Shown here piece after piece: positions 12,710-23,612 of a stretch of 64,000 bases of DNA. The stretch's first letter is position 1. The number at the start of each line of letters is the position of its first letter. This stretch comes from Hordeum vulgare subsp. vulgare (Eukaryota > Streptophyta > Magnoliopsida > Poales > Poaceae). Location of the stretch: contig NC_058524.1 of the NCBI RefSeq assembly GCF_904849725.1, positions 507,082,263 to 507,146,262 of the forward strand, written 5' to 3'. Position numbers and translations under genes: made by a program. The notes beneath the pieces were generated by a model that searched no databases, was not told the DNA's origin, and was given only the letters and a program-made list of their open reading frames with translations.

Positions 12710-13016
12710 CTCCTTGGAAATCTTCCGGAGCTCACCAACTAGTGCTTTGGTTGTTTTCTCAATACCACGGGCAATCTGTACTGCATTGGCACCGGCAGCT
12801 ACAATCTGCAGAAAGTAATTAAACAAACTGAACATTATGTCCAGAACTAAATGAGAGCACATATGCTATACACTGTACCTTAACACCCTCGGCAATCATC
12901 CCTTGAGCAAGGATGACAAAAGTGGTAGTTCCATCACCATCCAAATCATTGGTCTTAGCAGCAGCTTGCTTGACCAATTTAGCCCCAATATTTTCAACAA
13001 GGTCCTCCAGCTCAAC
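12710..13016 (-). pseudogene. CPN60B: Captured two-exon fragment of plastid chaperonin 60 (beta-type)
   Basis: Two adjacent exons of the GroEL-like plastid folding chaperonin. Exon A (12889-13016) reads [15 protein letters not shown], then [18 protein letters not shown], covering the ATP-binding DGTTT motif. Exon B (12710-12805) reads [18 protein letters not shown], then [14 protein letters not shown]. They are separated by an 83-bp intron with GT (12888-12887) and AG (12807-12806) ends, so the capture came from genomic DNA, not from spliced RNA. Further splice-like borders flank both exons. Only about 75 of some 600 residues are present. The sequence is well preserved, with no stop inside either exon. 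The beta assignment is by resemblance only. Confidence 0.85.
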
Positions 13017-13890
13017 CTGATCCAGAAGCCAATTATGAGAAAACCTCACAGTCAGGATCGAAGGGGAAAGAAACGATGTTCTACATCACCCGAAAGAACA
13101 TTACCTCTTTGCCACGGTACAATTAAAATTGCAGTACACTCTTAAGCAAACATATTCGGTCAAAAATATCATAGTGAAAATTAAAGCTACTACTGTTAGC
13201 TTATCACGCGTTTGCTGAATAAAGTTTCTGTATGATGCACTTACTCCACAGTAATAATGTCTCCCACACCAAACATCCTTGATAAACAGGAACATCAACA
13301 AGCCCCAAACTAAAACTACTTCCAAAAGAAATACCCATCTAATTCAGATTCTTTAAAGGGAGGAACACCAGAACATTAGTCGATTCAGAGACGGCTCAGC
13401 TTAGATCATATGTAGCACAATAATATATATCTAAAAAAGCGAGCAACCACATTTCGTTTTTGTTCTAGATTCATTAGTACAACCAACTACACCACATAGC
13501 ACGTAGCACTGTAGGAACCACAAGTCTGACCAAACTTAATATGAATAGAAGAGCATGGCAGGCAGCAAGTAAATCTGAAACTACATGTGTGCATCCGAAC
13601 CTGTGATAGATTGAACACACTGTATAGAATTATTAGTAAACTAGCAGTACATAGTTTCTGAAATGCGCCAAACTTTTCTAAGAACATGTACAAAATTCAA
13701 TTTCTGTCAGAACTAAACCTACAACACATGTACAGAACTGACTGAATTCGTGATTAACAATACTCTGAGATTCGCCAAAGCCACCAATCTATCAGTTGGG
13801 CCTCGCTTGTCATCACGAATTTATGGACTGAATAGGTCCACTCCAGCAGATTACAAGGATAGTTGGAAGAGTGCGGAAATAGTTCACCTA
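13017..13890. other. CACTA1 interior, probably captured intron or filler
   Basis: AT-rich sequence between the chaperonin and galactosidase fragments. It may include chaperonin intron sequence next to exon A. No coding segment is recognised. Confidence 0.4.
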
Positions 13891-14247
13891 GGGGACGATG
13901 CGGAAGTTGTGCATGTCGCCGCCGACGATCTGGAACGGCGCCCCATCCTTCCAGAAGGCGTCGTCCTTGATCCAGAACCTCCTCGAGGCCTCGCCATGGA
14001 CCTGGCGAGACCCGCACCAAGAGTCAAGTGCCACAAAAACCAAATCGACCCAAAGCCCGAACAAGCGAAGGACCGGTTGGCGCGAGGGAGAATGCGCGCG
14101 CGTACTGTGGGGGAGAGCGCGGAGCATAGAGACAGCGCGAGGAGAAGAGAGAGCCTCCCAAAGCTTCCTGTGGAGGACATTGCTTGGCCGCGGTGGACTC
14201 TGCTCACCCGGTACATAGCTGCTTCTGGATTCCTCTGTTCGTGCCAC
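13891..14247 (-). pseudogene. Captured first-exon fragment of a GH35 beta-galactosidase
   Basis: At 13891-13990 the minus strand reads FWIKDDAFWKDGAPFQIV, then GGDMHNFRIVP. This is the start of the catalytic domain of plant family-35 beta-galactosidases, which remove terminal galactose in the cell wall; the known motif is GGDxHYFR. Upstream (to about 14247) is a GC-rich stretch, which in another frame reads like a signal peptide, as such genes have. The frame is closed right after the conserved block (13888-13890), and the rest of the roughly 700-residue enzyme, including both catalytic glutamates, is missing. Confidence 0.72.
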
Positions 14248-15564
14248 GGGGAAGCGTGGCGCGCTGGGGGCGGCTCGGTTCGGCGACGGGCACGGGGAGG
14301 AGGAGCCCGCGAGCGCGTGCGCCGGAGTGTTGATTAAATAGAATTGATTCTGGTCACCATGGTCAGGATCCTCCTACGATCGCGCGGGCTAGGGTTTCAG
14401 TGTGTGTTGCTGGAAAGAAGGATAGGGTAGGTCTTGGGGAGAGCAGGTCGGCACCGATGTCGTGGCCGGCGGGAGGGATGGGGGAGAGGAGATCTACGGC
14501 AGGGTTGTGTTGGGTTGCGGGAGGGGTGGGGGAGATCGGCGGCTTGGTTGGGTTGCAGGAGGGATGTGGAAGACACACAGGAGAGCGGCTCTAGTTGGTA
14601 GGAGAGGGAGGAGGGTGTGTCATGCGCTAGGTTTAGCGAGGAGAGGTTTAGCTAGGACATGGACGGCTCAGATCGCCTTTACTAGGGTGATCTGTGGGCT
14701 CTATTCTGATTGGTTAGACATGTTCCTTTATAAACTCTTTTGGAGTGTTAAAAACAAAGGAGATATATGAAGCAGCTACCAAAACATTTTTCAAAACGGC
14801 ACCATTAATTTTTAGGTGCATCTTGGAACGGAAAACAATGTTGCCTAAGAACATTTTCATTTTTATCGGACGAAAAAGTCATTTTCCAATTTTTGACTGC
14901 CCAAAATGAGTATTTTTCTGAAGGGCCTACCATATATTTGTTGCAAAATTGGATCAAATCATTTTTCTAAAATACTAGGCCATATTTAATGCACAATTGA
15001 CCAAATGGTTGGGTGTCAAAAGCTTTTATCCACCTCTCGTGAAAAGACAAATTTCCGCCGAATTAACTTGAAGCGAGTCAAATTTGAACCGCAACTGTCT
15101 TATAGTTTACTCCTTATTTTTTCCAAAATATTCTCTAGGTACAAAAGTATCTATTTAATCAGATAAATATCAAAAAAATTCCAAGATTCAACCACTAGAT
15201 AGGAACGGTCATACCCGTTGTTTTGACCGTATTTTGAAACACAGATGAACAATTCAAAAACAAATCAAAAAATTGGAAAACCTTTGCATTGTGCCATTAA
15301 ATATAACCAAGTTATGAGGAAAAATAATAAACTTGTAATATGATAATTATTCTTAAAAAATGTTCAGAGAAATGAGCTATGATGTGTGAAGACCACAAAC
15401 CACCCATTATCAAGCATGGAGGATAAAATACCAGCCCAATATAAAAGTAAGATGAAAAAATAGCCCAATAGAAAGTGGTATAAAAACAGTTAATTACATG
15501 GATGAGGTGGGATAGAATGGACCCACGAGTGACATGTCAACATAGTTCGAACATGTTATGACAT
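14248..15564. other. GC-rich then AT-rich CACTA1 sequence, no gene recognised
   Basis: 14248-14680 is GC-rich with runs of GGGAGG/GGGTGG type on the + strand; it could be the captured 5' region of the galactosidase gene or a promoter. 14760-15560 is AT-rich, with no reading frame of interest. Confidence 0.4.
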
Positions 15565-15810
15565 TTTTATAATCATCGTAAAAGTTATGACGATCTCATC
15601 TTATGTGGTTACGACGTTTTTGACTCACATCGTCGTAATTTATATGTAGATTTGATCCCCTCAAACAACTTACGACAATCTCGGATGAAATCATCATAGA
15701 TTTATGACGAATTCATCAACGACATATTAAAAAAGTCATGTATGAGCATATTTCTTGTAGTGACCCTTTCCTGTTCAAGGGAAAAACCAACGCAATCTCA
15801 GGAGGTAGCA

Positions 15811-16661
15811 CACTCTTACTAGCAAACAATTTCATTAATTCATCCCTCTTTCCTCTCAAAGTATTTATTTCTTCCATAGCATGCAATTTTTTACTAGTAG
15901 GAGATCTTCTGGTATATATGCCATTGAGAGTAATTTGTCATAATATTTTCTAGGAGTTTAGTAGCTTCTCCTAATGTGATTTCCATAAAAGTGCCACCCA
16001 CGGCTGAATCTAGAAGATTTCTACAAGGAAAATTCAATCCCGCATAAAAAAATTGTATAATCATGCATAAGATCAAACCATGCGCGGGGCAATTCCTAAT
16101 CATTAATTTCATCCTCTCCCAAGATTGTGCAACATTCTCATGATCAAGTTGCTTAAAATTCATTCTACAAGGAAAGTAGTTGGAAATAAAAGCATCTTTA
16201 CACTTATTCCATGAATCAATACTATTTTTAGGTAAATATGAAAACCGAGTTTTGGCATGATCTTGTAATGAGAAAGGAAATAGCTTTAATTCAACAATTT
16301 CATTATCCACAAATTTCTTCTTTTGCATATCACACAACTCAATGAAAGTATTTAGATGGGATGCGATAGCTTCATTAGGAAGGCTAGAAAATTGTTCTTT
16401 CATAACAAGATTGAGCAAAGCGGAATTAATTTCACAAGATTCCTCACTAGTGGGGGCAGCAATTGGAGTACTAATAAAATCATTATTATTAGTAGTGGAA
16501 AAAATCGCATAACTAGGTATTCTCTTTAGCCATCGTGACAAAGCAAGCAATCTAGCATACAAGCAAGCAAACAAAAAGATGAACGGAAAAATGGCGAATA
16601 AAAAGGGAAATATTTTTGGTATTTTCTGAAAAATCTTTTTTTGAATTGGGGGAGAGGACAA
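15811..16661 (-). pseudogene. gag: Athila-type gag of M1
   Basis: Open from 16661 to 15894 (255 codons). The translation contains a Retrotrans_gag-type domain: ELKLFPFSLQDHAKTRFSYL, then SIDSWNKCKDAFISNYF, and a QSWERMKLMIRNCPAHGL block followed by QFFYAGLN, typical of the Gypsy capsid. A frameshift near 15895-15900 shifts the continuation (EEINTLRGKRDELMKLFASK) to another frame, which runs to 15811 where P1 cuts it. Capsid assembly is the family role. The nucleocapsid, protease and the rest of pol are outside the window or lost. Confidence 0.85.
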
Positions 16662-16737
16662 CGGGGGGCAAATGGCAAATAAAGTAAATACAAGAGATGA
16701 GTTTGTGATGGGTACTTGGTGATCTTGCTATGTATCC

Positions 16738-16755
16738 TCCCCGGCAACGGCGCCA
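16738..16755 (-). other. Primer binding site of M1 (tRNA-Asp)
   Basis: TGGCGCCGTTGCCGGGGA on the minus strand is complementary to the 3' end of plant tRNA-Asp, the primer used by Athila elements. It lies 11 bp inside the LTR. Confidence 0.85.
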
Positions 16756-16766
16756 GAAATCCTTCT

Positions 16767-18349
16767 TGCTACCTCTTGAGCTTGCGTTGGTTTTCCCCTG
16801 AAGAGGAAAGGGTGATGCAACGAAGTAGATAAGTATTTCCCTCAGTTTGTTGATAACCAAGGTATCAATCCAGTAGGAGGAACAAGCGAGACTCCAATAG
16901 TAGTACCTACACAAATAATCAAACATTTACACCCAACTCTATAAAGGGGCTGCGAATCCCTTCAGAGTTATTTGCGAGGACGAGATCTGATAGAGATAGG
17001 CATAAAATATTGATAGATATGAAAGTAAAACTAAAGTAAATAAATTTCAACAAAGTATTTCTTGTATTTTTGGTTTATAGATCTGAAAATATGATATGGA
17101 AAATATACCCGGGGGCCATAGGTTTCACTAGAGGCTTCTCTCATAAAGGAAAATAATACGGTGGGTGAACAAATTACTGTCGAGCAATTGATACAAAAGG
17201 AAATAATTATGAAGATATACAAGGCAATGATTATGCATATAGGCATCATGTCCGTATCAAGTAGACTGAAATGATTCTGCATGTACTACTATTACTCCAC
17301 ACATCGACCGACTCGTGCCTCCATCTAGAGTATTAAGTTCATGAATAACAGAGTAACACATTAAGTAAGATGACTTGATGTAGAGGGATAAAATCAAGCG
17401 ATATGATGAAAACCCCATCTTTTTACCCTTGATGGCGATAATACAATACGTGCCTCGCTACCCCTACTATCACTGGGTGAGGACACCGCAAGATTGAACC
17501 CAAAACTAAGCACTTCGCCGATTGCAAGAATTACCAATCTAGTTGGCCAAACCAAACAAATAATTCGAAGAGACTTGCAATGATATGAAATCATGCATAT
17601 AAGAATTCAGAAGAGACTCAAATAATATACATGGATAATTTCAACATGAACTCACAATTCATCGGGTCTCGACAAACACACCGCACAAGAATATTACATT
17701 GGTTAGATATGCATTAAGATCATGAAGACCATGGTATTGAAGATCAAAGAGAGAGAAGAAGCGATCTAGCTACTAGCTATGGACCCGTACGTCTGTGGTG
17801 GACTACTCACACATCATCGGAGGGGCAATGGAGTTGATGTAGATGCCCTCCATGATGAATTCCCTCTCCGACAGATTACCAGAAAAGGCTTCCAGATTGG
17901 ATCTCTCAGGAACAGAGGGTCCCGGTGGCATAAAAGTATTTTCGTGTCTCCTTTTGGCGATACTGGAATAATTGGGATTTATAAGCCAAGAATCAGGGCT
18001 AGGAGACCTGCAGGGGGCCCACAAGCCAAGGGTCGCGGCCACCCCTCAGGGCGCGCCCTACAGGCTTGTGGCCTCCCGGCAACTGCCTTGCCCCTACTCC
18101 AAGTCTGTTATGTGTCTTGTGGTCCAAGAAAAACCTTTTCGGAGATTTTATTCCGTTTGGACTCCATTTAATATTCATTATCTGCAATATTCAAAAACGT
18201 GGAAAAATAGAAACTTGCCCTAGGCTCTAGATTAATATGTTAGTCCCAAAAATCATATAAAACAACATATAAATGCATATAAAACATCCAAAACATATAA
18301 TATAATAGCATGGAACAATCAAAAATTATAGATATGTTGAAAAGCATCA
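16767..18349 (-). repeat. 5' LTR of M1 (1583 bp)
   Basis: On the + strand it begins TGCTACCTC and ends AAAAGCATCA, a decayed form of the GAGACGTATCA end seen in S2. A TATA-like GGCTTATAAATCCC lies at about 17973-17986 (minus strand). It aligns along its length with the LTRs of P1 and S2. Confidence 0.85.
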
Positions 18350-18433
18350 TGGTCTTGTGCGTTGGATGCTAGTTCTACAAGTACCAGTCGCACAAGCCTC
18401 CATCCATGTTGAAGACGATCCCGCTCACTTAGC

Positions 18434-19280
18434 CATTCACCGTATAGGGCCTCGACATGGTCGGCCCTTTGCGCACCGGGTCGAGCGGAGTAACCCACAT
18501 GCTAGTCGCGGTGGATAAATTCATCAAGTGGTTTGAAGCAGAACCCATCAAAAGTTTGAACGCGGCGACAGCCGTCAGCTTCATTCGATTGATCGTCTTC
18601 AGACTCGGAGTTCCCCGCGACATCATCACCGACAATGGGCCAACTTCGACTCAGACGAATTCCGCAAGTTCTATCTCTCCCAGGGCACTCGGGTTAACTA
18701 TGCCGCCGTGGAACACCCGTAGTCGAATGGACAGGCGGAACGGGCGAATGGCATGATACTCCAAGGACTGAAGCCTTGGGTGATGAGAGATCTCAAATAT
18801 GCTGATGGCGCTTGGGTCGAGGAGTTACCATCCTTCTTGTGGGGTATGCGAACGACTCCGAATCGTTCAACCGAGCGAGCTCCTTTTTTCATGGTGTACG
18901 AGTCGCAAGCCGGCCTCCCGAGTGACTTGCGTCACAACTCCCCCCGAGTGGAGCAATACAATAAAGCCGAAGCTGAAGCAGCGCTCCAAGACAACCTTGA
19001 TATTCTGGAGGAAGAGAGGAAACTAGCCCTCATTCGATCCACGACATACCAGCAAGACCTTCGACGCTACCCTGAGAGATAAGTCAAGGTCCGAGCATTT
19101 CAAAAGGGGGATCTGGTCCTCCGACTAGATCAACAGAAACCCCACAAGCTGGCACCTCCGTGGCAAGGGCCATACGCCATCTCCAAAGTGCTGCACAATG
19201 GGGCTTACCAACTGTACAACATCGACAATGACACAGAGGAACCAGAGCTTGGAACGCGGACCTGCTCCGCAAGTTCTACA
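18434..19280 (+). pseudogene. T1 integrase, C-terminal part, broken
   Basis: Integrase core remnants: GLDMVGPLRTGSSGVTHML, then VDKFIKWFEAEPIKS, then PRDIITDNG holding the first two catalytic aspartates. A frameshift near 18640 follows, then SNGQAERANGMI with the catalytic glutamate near 18740 and a stop just before it (18720-18722). WVEELPSFLWGMRTTPNRST and the C-terminal DNA-binding part (KGDLVLRL) run on to about 19170. There is a stop at 19081-19083 and further damage after it. The family inserts the DNA copy into the genome; this copy is dead. Confidence 0.85.
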
Positions 19281-20407
19281 CATAGAGCTTTCTTCCTTCC
19301 TGTAATGAATACAAATGAATAGAAGAATAAAGTGCTCACTTTTTCAACTATCTTCGAACACTTCACTCCGCTGAAACACACCCCTAGTGGGTGAAAAATC
19401 CTTAACCGTGAACCCGCCTTCGCTTAAGGTAAAACCTGTCTCGAGTACGGACGACCTCCTCAATCGGAGGCTTAGCTGCTGACCAGTTTTCGCCTAAGCT
19501 AAAATGGTTCCGAATGAGGACAAAATCTTCATTTGGATGCCATGATGGACAAGACCATGAATGGGCGTGAAAGGTCTATCATCTCCGTAGAGAACCCGTT
19601 TCTCCTAAGGTAAACCCTTCCCCGAGTGATCGTGGAAACCTCCAGACTCGGGGGCTTAGCTGCGAACCAGCTTTCGCCTAAGTTAAAGTGGTTCCGAATG
19701 AAGGCAAGACCTTGATTCGGATGCCAAGATGAGACAAACAAATAGGACTTCCATTCAGATGCCAAGATGAACAGGAGAATCATTCCTTCACAACGTAAAT
19801 CCTACCCCAAATAGGGACAACATCCACGCTTTTGGGCTTAGCTGTGAACCAACTTTCTCCTAAGTCAAAATGTTTCTGAATGATGACACAATCGTCATTC
19901 GGATACCTTGATGGACAGGACCATCAACGAGTCCACAAGGACTACCATCTCGGTAGCGAACACATTTCGCCTAAGGTGGACCCTTCCCCGAATGATCGTG
20001 GAAACTTCCACACTCGGGGGCTTAGCTGCGAACCAGCTATCTCCTAAGTCAAAGGGGTTCTGAATGAAGGCAATACCTTCACTCGGGAGCCAAGATGAGC
20101 AAAACAAGTACTTCTTGGTAGCGAACCTATTTCGCCAAAGGTAGACCCTTCCCCGAGTGATCGGGGAAACTTCCACACTCGGGGGCTTAGAATTTCATTC
20201 GCCTAAGTTAAAGTGGTCTCGAATGAAAGCAAGACTTTCATTCGCAATCCAAGATGAATAGGACGATCATCCCAAACTGCGATTTTATTTTCGCATAGGG
20301 AGTCTCGATCCCGAGTGAGTACAACCTCCACACTCAAGGTCTTAGACTCGAACCGCCTTCCTCCTAAGTCAAAAACAATCCCGAGTGAGGACAACTTCCA
20401 CACTCGG
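19281..20407 (+). repeat. Diverged tandem repeats in T1 spacer (about 160-185 bp, six copies)
   Basis: A block with the landmarks ACTCGGGGGCTTAGCTGCG, TTTCGCCTAAG and CCGAATGA recurs with landmarks near 19465, 19642, 19829, 20013, 20176 and 20330. T2 interrupts it right after a CACTCGG motif. No coding potential; the long AT-poor minus-strand frames here are by-products of the repeats. Confidence 0.8.
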
Positions 20408-20906
20408 TGTTGGGGATATTATCTACGGTGTAACCCGCCCTAAATGGGCCGGGTCATTAAAGGGGCGACTAAACTATTGGTAATATACGCATTGGCCCAA
20501 GAGCCGGATGGCGGTTCATGAGCTATACAAAAGATAGACCGCCAGGGAGATTTCCAGTCTTGGAAGGCACGGTGACTTAGAGATAGGGAAAGCTACGATT
20601 TGTAGCATAATCAGGACTCTTGTAAATCCTAGCGGCTCGACCTATATATAAAGGCGAGTCCCCGGAGAAGATAGAGTAAGTTAGAAATCATCGAGAGCTA
20701 GGTCAGGCGAGTTACGCCCTCCTTGTAATCAAAACCATCATCAATCTACACAAAGCAGGACGTAGGCTTTTACCTCTACACGACGGGCCGAACCTGGGGA
20801 AATCTGAGTCTCGCTTTCTCTCACCCCCTTTGAGTCGCCACCAAGGTGTGATGGCTCCATCCTTAAGTCCTTTCACGAGGACATCTGCCGTGACAAAACC
20901 ATGACA
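20408..20906 (+). repeat. 5' LTR of T2 (499 bp)
   Basis: Same length as the 3' LTR, with about 40 substitutions and no net indel. A TATA box, CTATATATAAAGG, lies at 20642-20654. It ends ATGACA just before the primer site. Confidence 0.93.
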
Positions 20907-20907
20907 G

Positions 20908-20925
20908 TTGGCGCCCACCGTGGGG
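20908..20925 (+). other. Primer binding site of T2
   Basis: TTGGCGCCCACCGTGGGG lies 1 bp after the LTR. It is the form seen widely in Tat-lineage grass elements; the primer tRNA is not certain (an Arg-type tRNA is often quoted). Confidence 0.75.
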
Positions 20926-23003
20926 CTAGCGCACGGTGGAGTTGAATTCTCAAAGGGAGCCCTACCAGGGTCAGAAAGCTATGCGGTCGGCATCATGATG
21001 AAGAGCCGTCGCGGATGGTACTACATCGACAACTCGCTGTGGGGGCCAAAAGCCGATTCAGTCAAATATGGTTACAGGGTCCCCTTCGGCAAGATCAACA
21101 TCTTCATCGGCATGACAGGAACACCCGTGCCTGAGCCGGACATCTCCACCGACATCGTCGAGCCGCCCAGGTACGTCCTCCCCATCACATGATAGGATAG
21201 GAGACGTCGTGTTTTTCTCGGATTTACATAGGGAGACAGCGTACAAGACAAACCGGCGACCTAGGACGTCACCCCTGTCAATTCTGACGGCAAGTCGTGC
21301 ATGGGTGAGACATATTCAATTCATCCTCTACACGAAGGAGAACTCGGAGGGCTTTCACTGGCAATGGACCCCGAGGTCCTTGAGAGATTCCATCGACAAA
21401 TTGCCATCTATATGGCAGGGGCGGCACAGCCTCAGCAAAACCCGGCCGGCGGCAATGAGACCGGCGAGACGTCAAAAACCCCAGCTCAAGCTATGGCGGA
21501 TTGAGCGGCGGAGGTCACCAGGCTCATGGCAACCGCCATGACGCTCGAGAATCAGGAATCGATCAACGCCGAGCTAGCGAAGCTGCGGGAGGCGATGGCC
21601 AAAGCCCAGCGGGACGTGGAAGCAGAAGCCGCCAGGGTAGAGAAGCACCAGGCCGCGATCGCAGCGGAGACATAACGGCTGAACATCGAGGGCTGGCGGC
21701 TAGAGAGACAACATCGTGCGTCCGATGCCATTCACCAAAGGAGACATCACGGACGCATCTCGGCCGACTTACACCCAACCCGCCGCTTCAACACCCCGCG
21801 CACCCCTGGGGCGGGTCCTGATCGACCTTTGCAAGCTGTTCCGTAGGGAGGTCCGGTTCAACCACCTAACCCGCCGCCGCCTCAACCAATGGATGCCCAC
21901 GCAACTCGCTTCCAGACACCACGAGGCTATTTCTCAAATCCCGTGGATAATGTGCTGGAAGACAACCCGCCACCTGGAGTCCCTCCCGATTTACGAAAAC
22001 TCCCGGGCCGAGATAGAGGCGAGAAACGCCATCGAGATGCTGAAGATAGCAGTGGTCCAACACACACAATATTCACACAGTCTCGACCAGTCACACTCCA
22101 TGCCCCAAGCGAGTCACACCAGAAGTCCCCACGAGGACTTACCCGCTGTAACCAGCGGGCAACGACGTCTTCCTTAGACAAACCCACTTGGGATGCCCGA
22201 CACGCGAGCCGAAGACATTGTGGACGCAGCGCAAGTCGCGCGTCAGATGGAAACGGCAGCCGCGGCGGGTCACGGTTATCCGGCTTACAGCCAGACACCT
22301 CCCGCACCTCTCGATGTCGGAGGCAAGCATATTGGGGTGTCGTGTCTCACCTCCGCTCTACGCAATGAGCGGATGTCGAAGGACTTCAAAGGACCAAGGA
22401 AGGTGCCCAATTACACGCCCGATCTCGAACCAGGATCAAGGATCGTGAGTTACAAACTTGCGATGGACATGCTCGACGTAAACGAGGCGGTTTGCGCCAA
22501 ATATTTCACTATGATGCTTGAAGGAACGGCGCATGTGTGGTTGAAAAACTTGCCGCCTAACTCCATCAACACTTGGGCAGAGTTAAAGGAGCGCTTCATC
22601 AAGAATTTCAGACGGGGCTTGCAAACACATGATGACCATTGTCGACCTACAACACTCCGTCCAGCAGCCGGACGAGTCGACCCATCACTGGACTCGGCGA
22701 GTTGCGGAAGTTATTCATTCATCAGATGGCATCTCGGCGATTCAGGCAGTGTTGATCTTGGAGAAAAACTGCCATTACGAGCCTCCGGTGCTGAAGCTGG
22801 GGCGGCTTAAGCTAAAAGTGCAAGACATGGGCGAGTTGATGGATACCCTCACCAGATATGCCGAGGCATATGACACCAAGGATCCTGGAGAGGACGATGA
22901 CAAGGCTAGCACCGCCAGGAGGTGCAAGTCGTCGAAGGGTAATTCTCAGTTTCAAGGCCCGGGCAACCACCACCATGGTGGGCAAGGCAAAAAGAGACAA
23001 TAG
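20908..23003 (+). pseudogene. gag: T2 gag region, broken
   Basis: An N-terminal segment open to 21192 contains RVPFGKINIFIGMTGTPVPE, a motif I associate with Tat leaders. A following frame (21301-21660) has a charged, probably coiled-coil stretch (LAKLREAMAKAQRDVEAEA). It is broken by a stop at 21502-21504 and shifts beyond it. The gag core starts near 22370 (EPGSRIVSYKLAMDMLDVNE, then LEGTAHVWLKNLPPNSINTW) and is frameshifted near 22628 into TIVDLQHSVQQPDESTHHWT, running to a stop at 23001-23003. These are typical Retrotrans_gag features. At least one frameshift and several stops make it dead. Confidence 0.8.
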
Positions 23004-23612
23004 GAAGATCCCACAAATTTCGTTGCTAATAGCAATACCGGCAACGGGAACCAGCGCCAGAAGAAGCGAGGTTTTAGTGGGAAGAAGCCGCGCAATTATC
23101 ATGAGATGCTCAAAGGCCTCTATCCACAACATGGTACGGATGAGGGGCCGGTGACTCAATCTTGGGAGGATTGCTACATGATGCAGGAGTTCTGGGCTGA
23201 GGCGTTCATGAAAGCCCAGGGTGGTGATCACGGCCAGCGACAGGAACAGTTCGGCGCGCCCGGGTCACGCCAGAGCCCGTTCAGCGGTTTTCCTAACCCG
23301 GGTCCATAGGGCGGGTCACAAGCCAACAGTGGACAGTACCAAGTTCACAACCAACAGCGGTACAACCCGCCAGGAGTGTTTCAGCAACCGCCCCCGCAAG
23401 GGGATCTCCAGCGATAGGATGAACGTAGTGGTTTCCAGAATAACCCCAAGCAACTGAACAGCGGGTAGTATCATGTCTTCACCACCAGCACCTGCAAACG
23501 GGATCAGAAGGTGAAGCATAGAACCTTCAGCGTGGTTTAGCCAACGCTCCCCAGGTACCTTCACTGGTCTGAACAGCCCATAACCTGGAGAAGGGAGGAT
23601 CATCCGCTCCGA
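23004..23612 (+). pseudogene. T2 gag-protease linker, degraded
   Basis: Gln- and Pro-rich fragments spread over several frames, with basic KKR blocks near 23060-23090. It should be the nucleocapsid and linker region. I cannot see an intact zinc knuckle. Confidence 0.55.

Larger units (their letters stand above)
10119..15762. mobile_element. CACTA1: non-autonomous CACTA transposon carrying host gene fragments
   Basis: Starts CACTACAAGGAATATGCT and ends with the inverted copy (TTTCTTGTAGTG), giving a terminal inverted repeat of about 25 bp with three or four mismatches. The ACC target duplication is exact, and the interrupted LTR resumes cleanly on the far side. Both ends carry many copies of an ACGAC/CGTCGT-type subterminal motif, in both orientations, as is usual for transposase binding in CACTA elements. 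No transposase gene is present. Inside, all on the minus strand, are fragments of three recognisable plant genes, so this is a Pack-CACTA in the sense used for gene-capturing elements. Confidence 0.92.
8109..15810 (+). mobile_element. P1: Athila-type Gypsy element, 3' part only
   Basis: The visible part is the 3' internal spacer (8109-8657), polypurine tract and 3' LTR, with a CACTA inserted in the LTR and the Angela element at the left edge. The LTR is closely related to those of M1 (16767-18349) and S2 (29012-30556), both in the opposite orientation. It ends at 15810 directly against the minus-strand gag of M1, so P1 inserted into M1. Its target duplication would be CACTC at 15811-15815; the partner is outside the window. 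Confidence 0.85.
8658..15810 (+). repeat. 3' LTR of P1, split by a CACTA transposon
   Basis: LTR sequence covers 8658-10118 and 15763-15810 (about 1.5 kb in total). It starts TGATAGGACTCC, a mutated form of the TGATACGTCTCC seen in its relatives, and ends GGTAGCA. It has a TATA-like CCTATAAATCC at 9012-9022. The 3-bp ACC is duplicated on either side of the CACTA (10116-10118 and 15763-15765). Frames inside such as 9538-9867 recur in the other LTRs of this family and are not taken as genes. Confidence 0.88.
15811..18349 (-). mobile_element. M1: Athila-type Gypsy element, 5' part only
   Basis: Reading on the minus strand: 5' LTR (18349 to 16767), primer site complementary to tRNA-Asp, leader and gag, then cut off by the insertion of P1 at 15810/15811. 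The gag type and tRNA-Asp primer are those of Athila-lineage elements, which in wheat include Sabrina and WHAM; I cannot choose between family names. It is inserted in the pol region of T1 at 18350. Confidence 0.85.

Noticed and set aside
12710..13016. A working chaperonin gene
   Set aside because: Only two internal exons inside CACTA ends; no start, no C-terminus.
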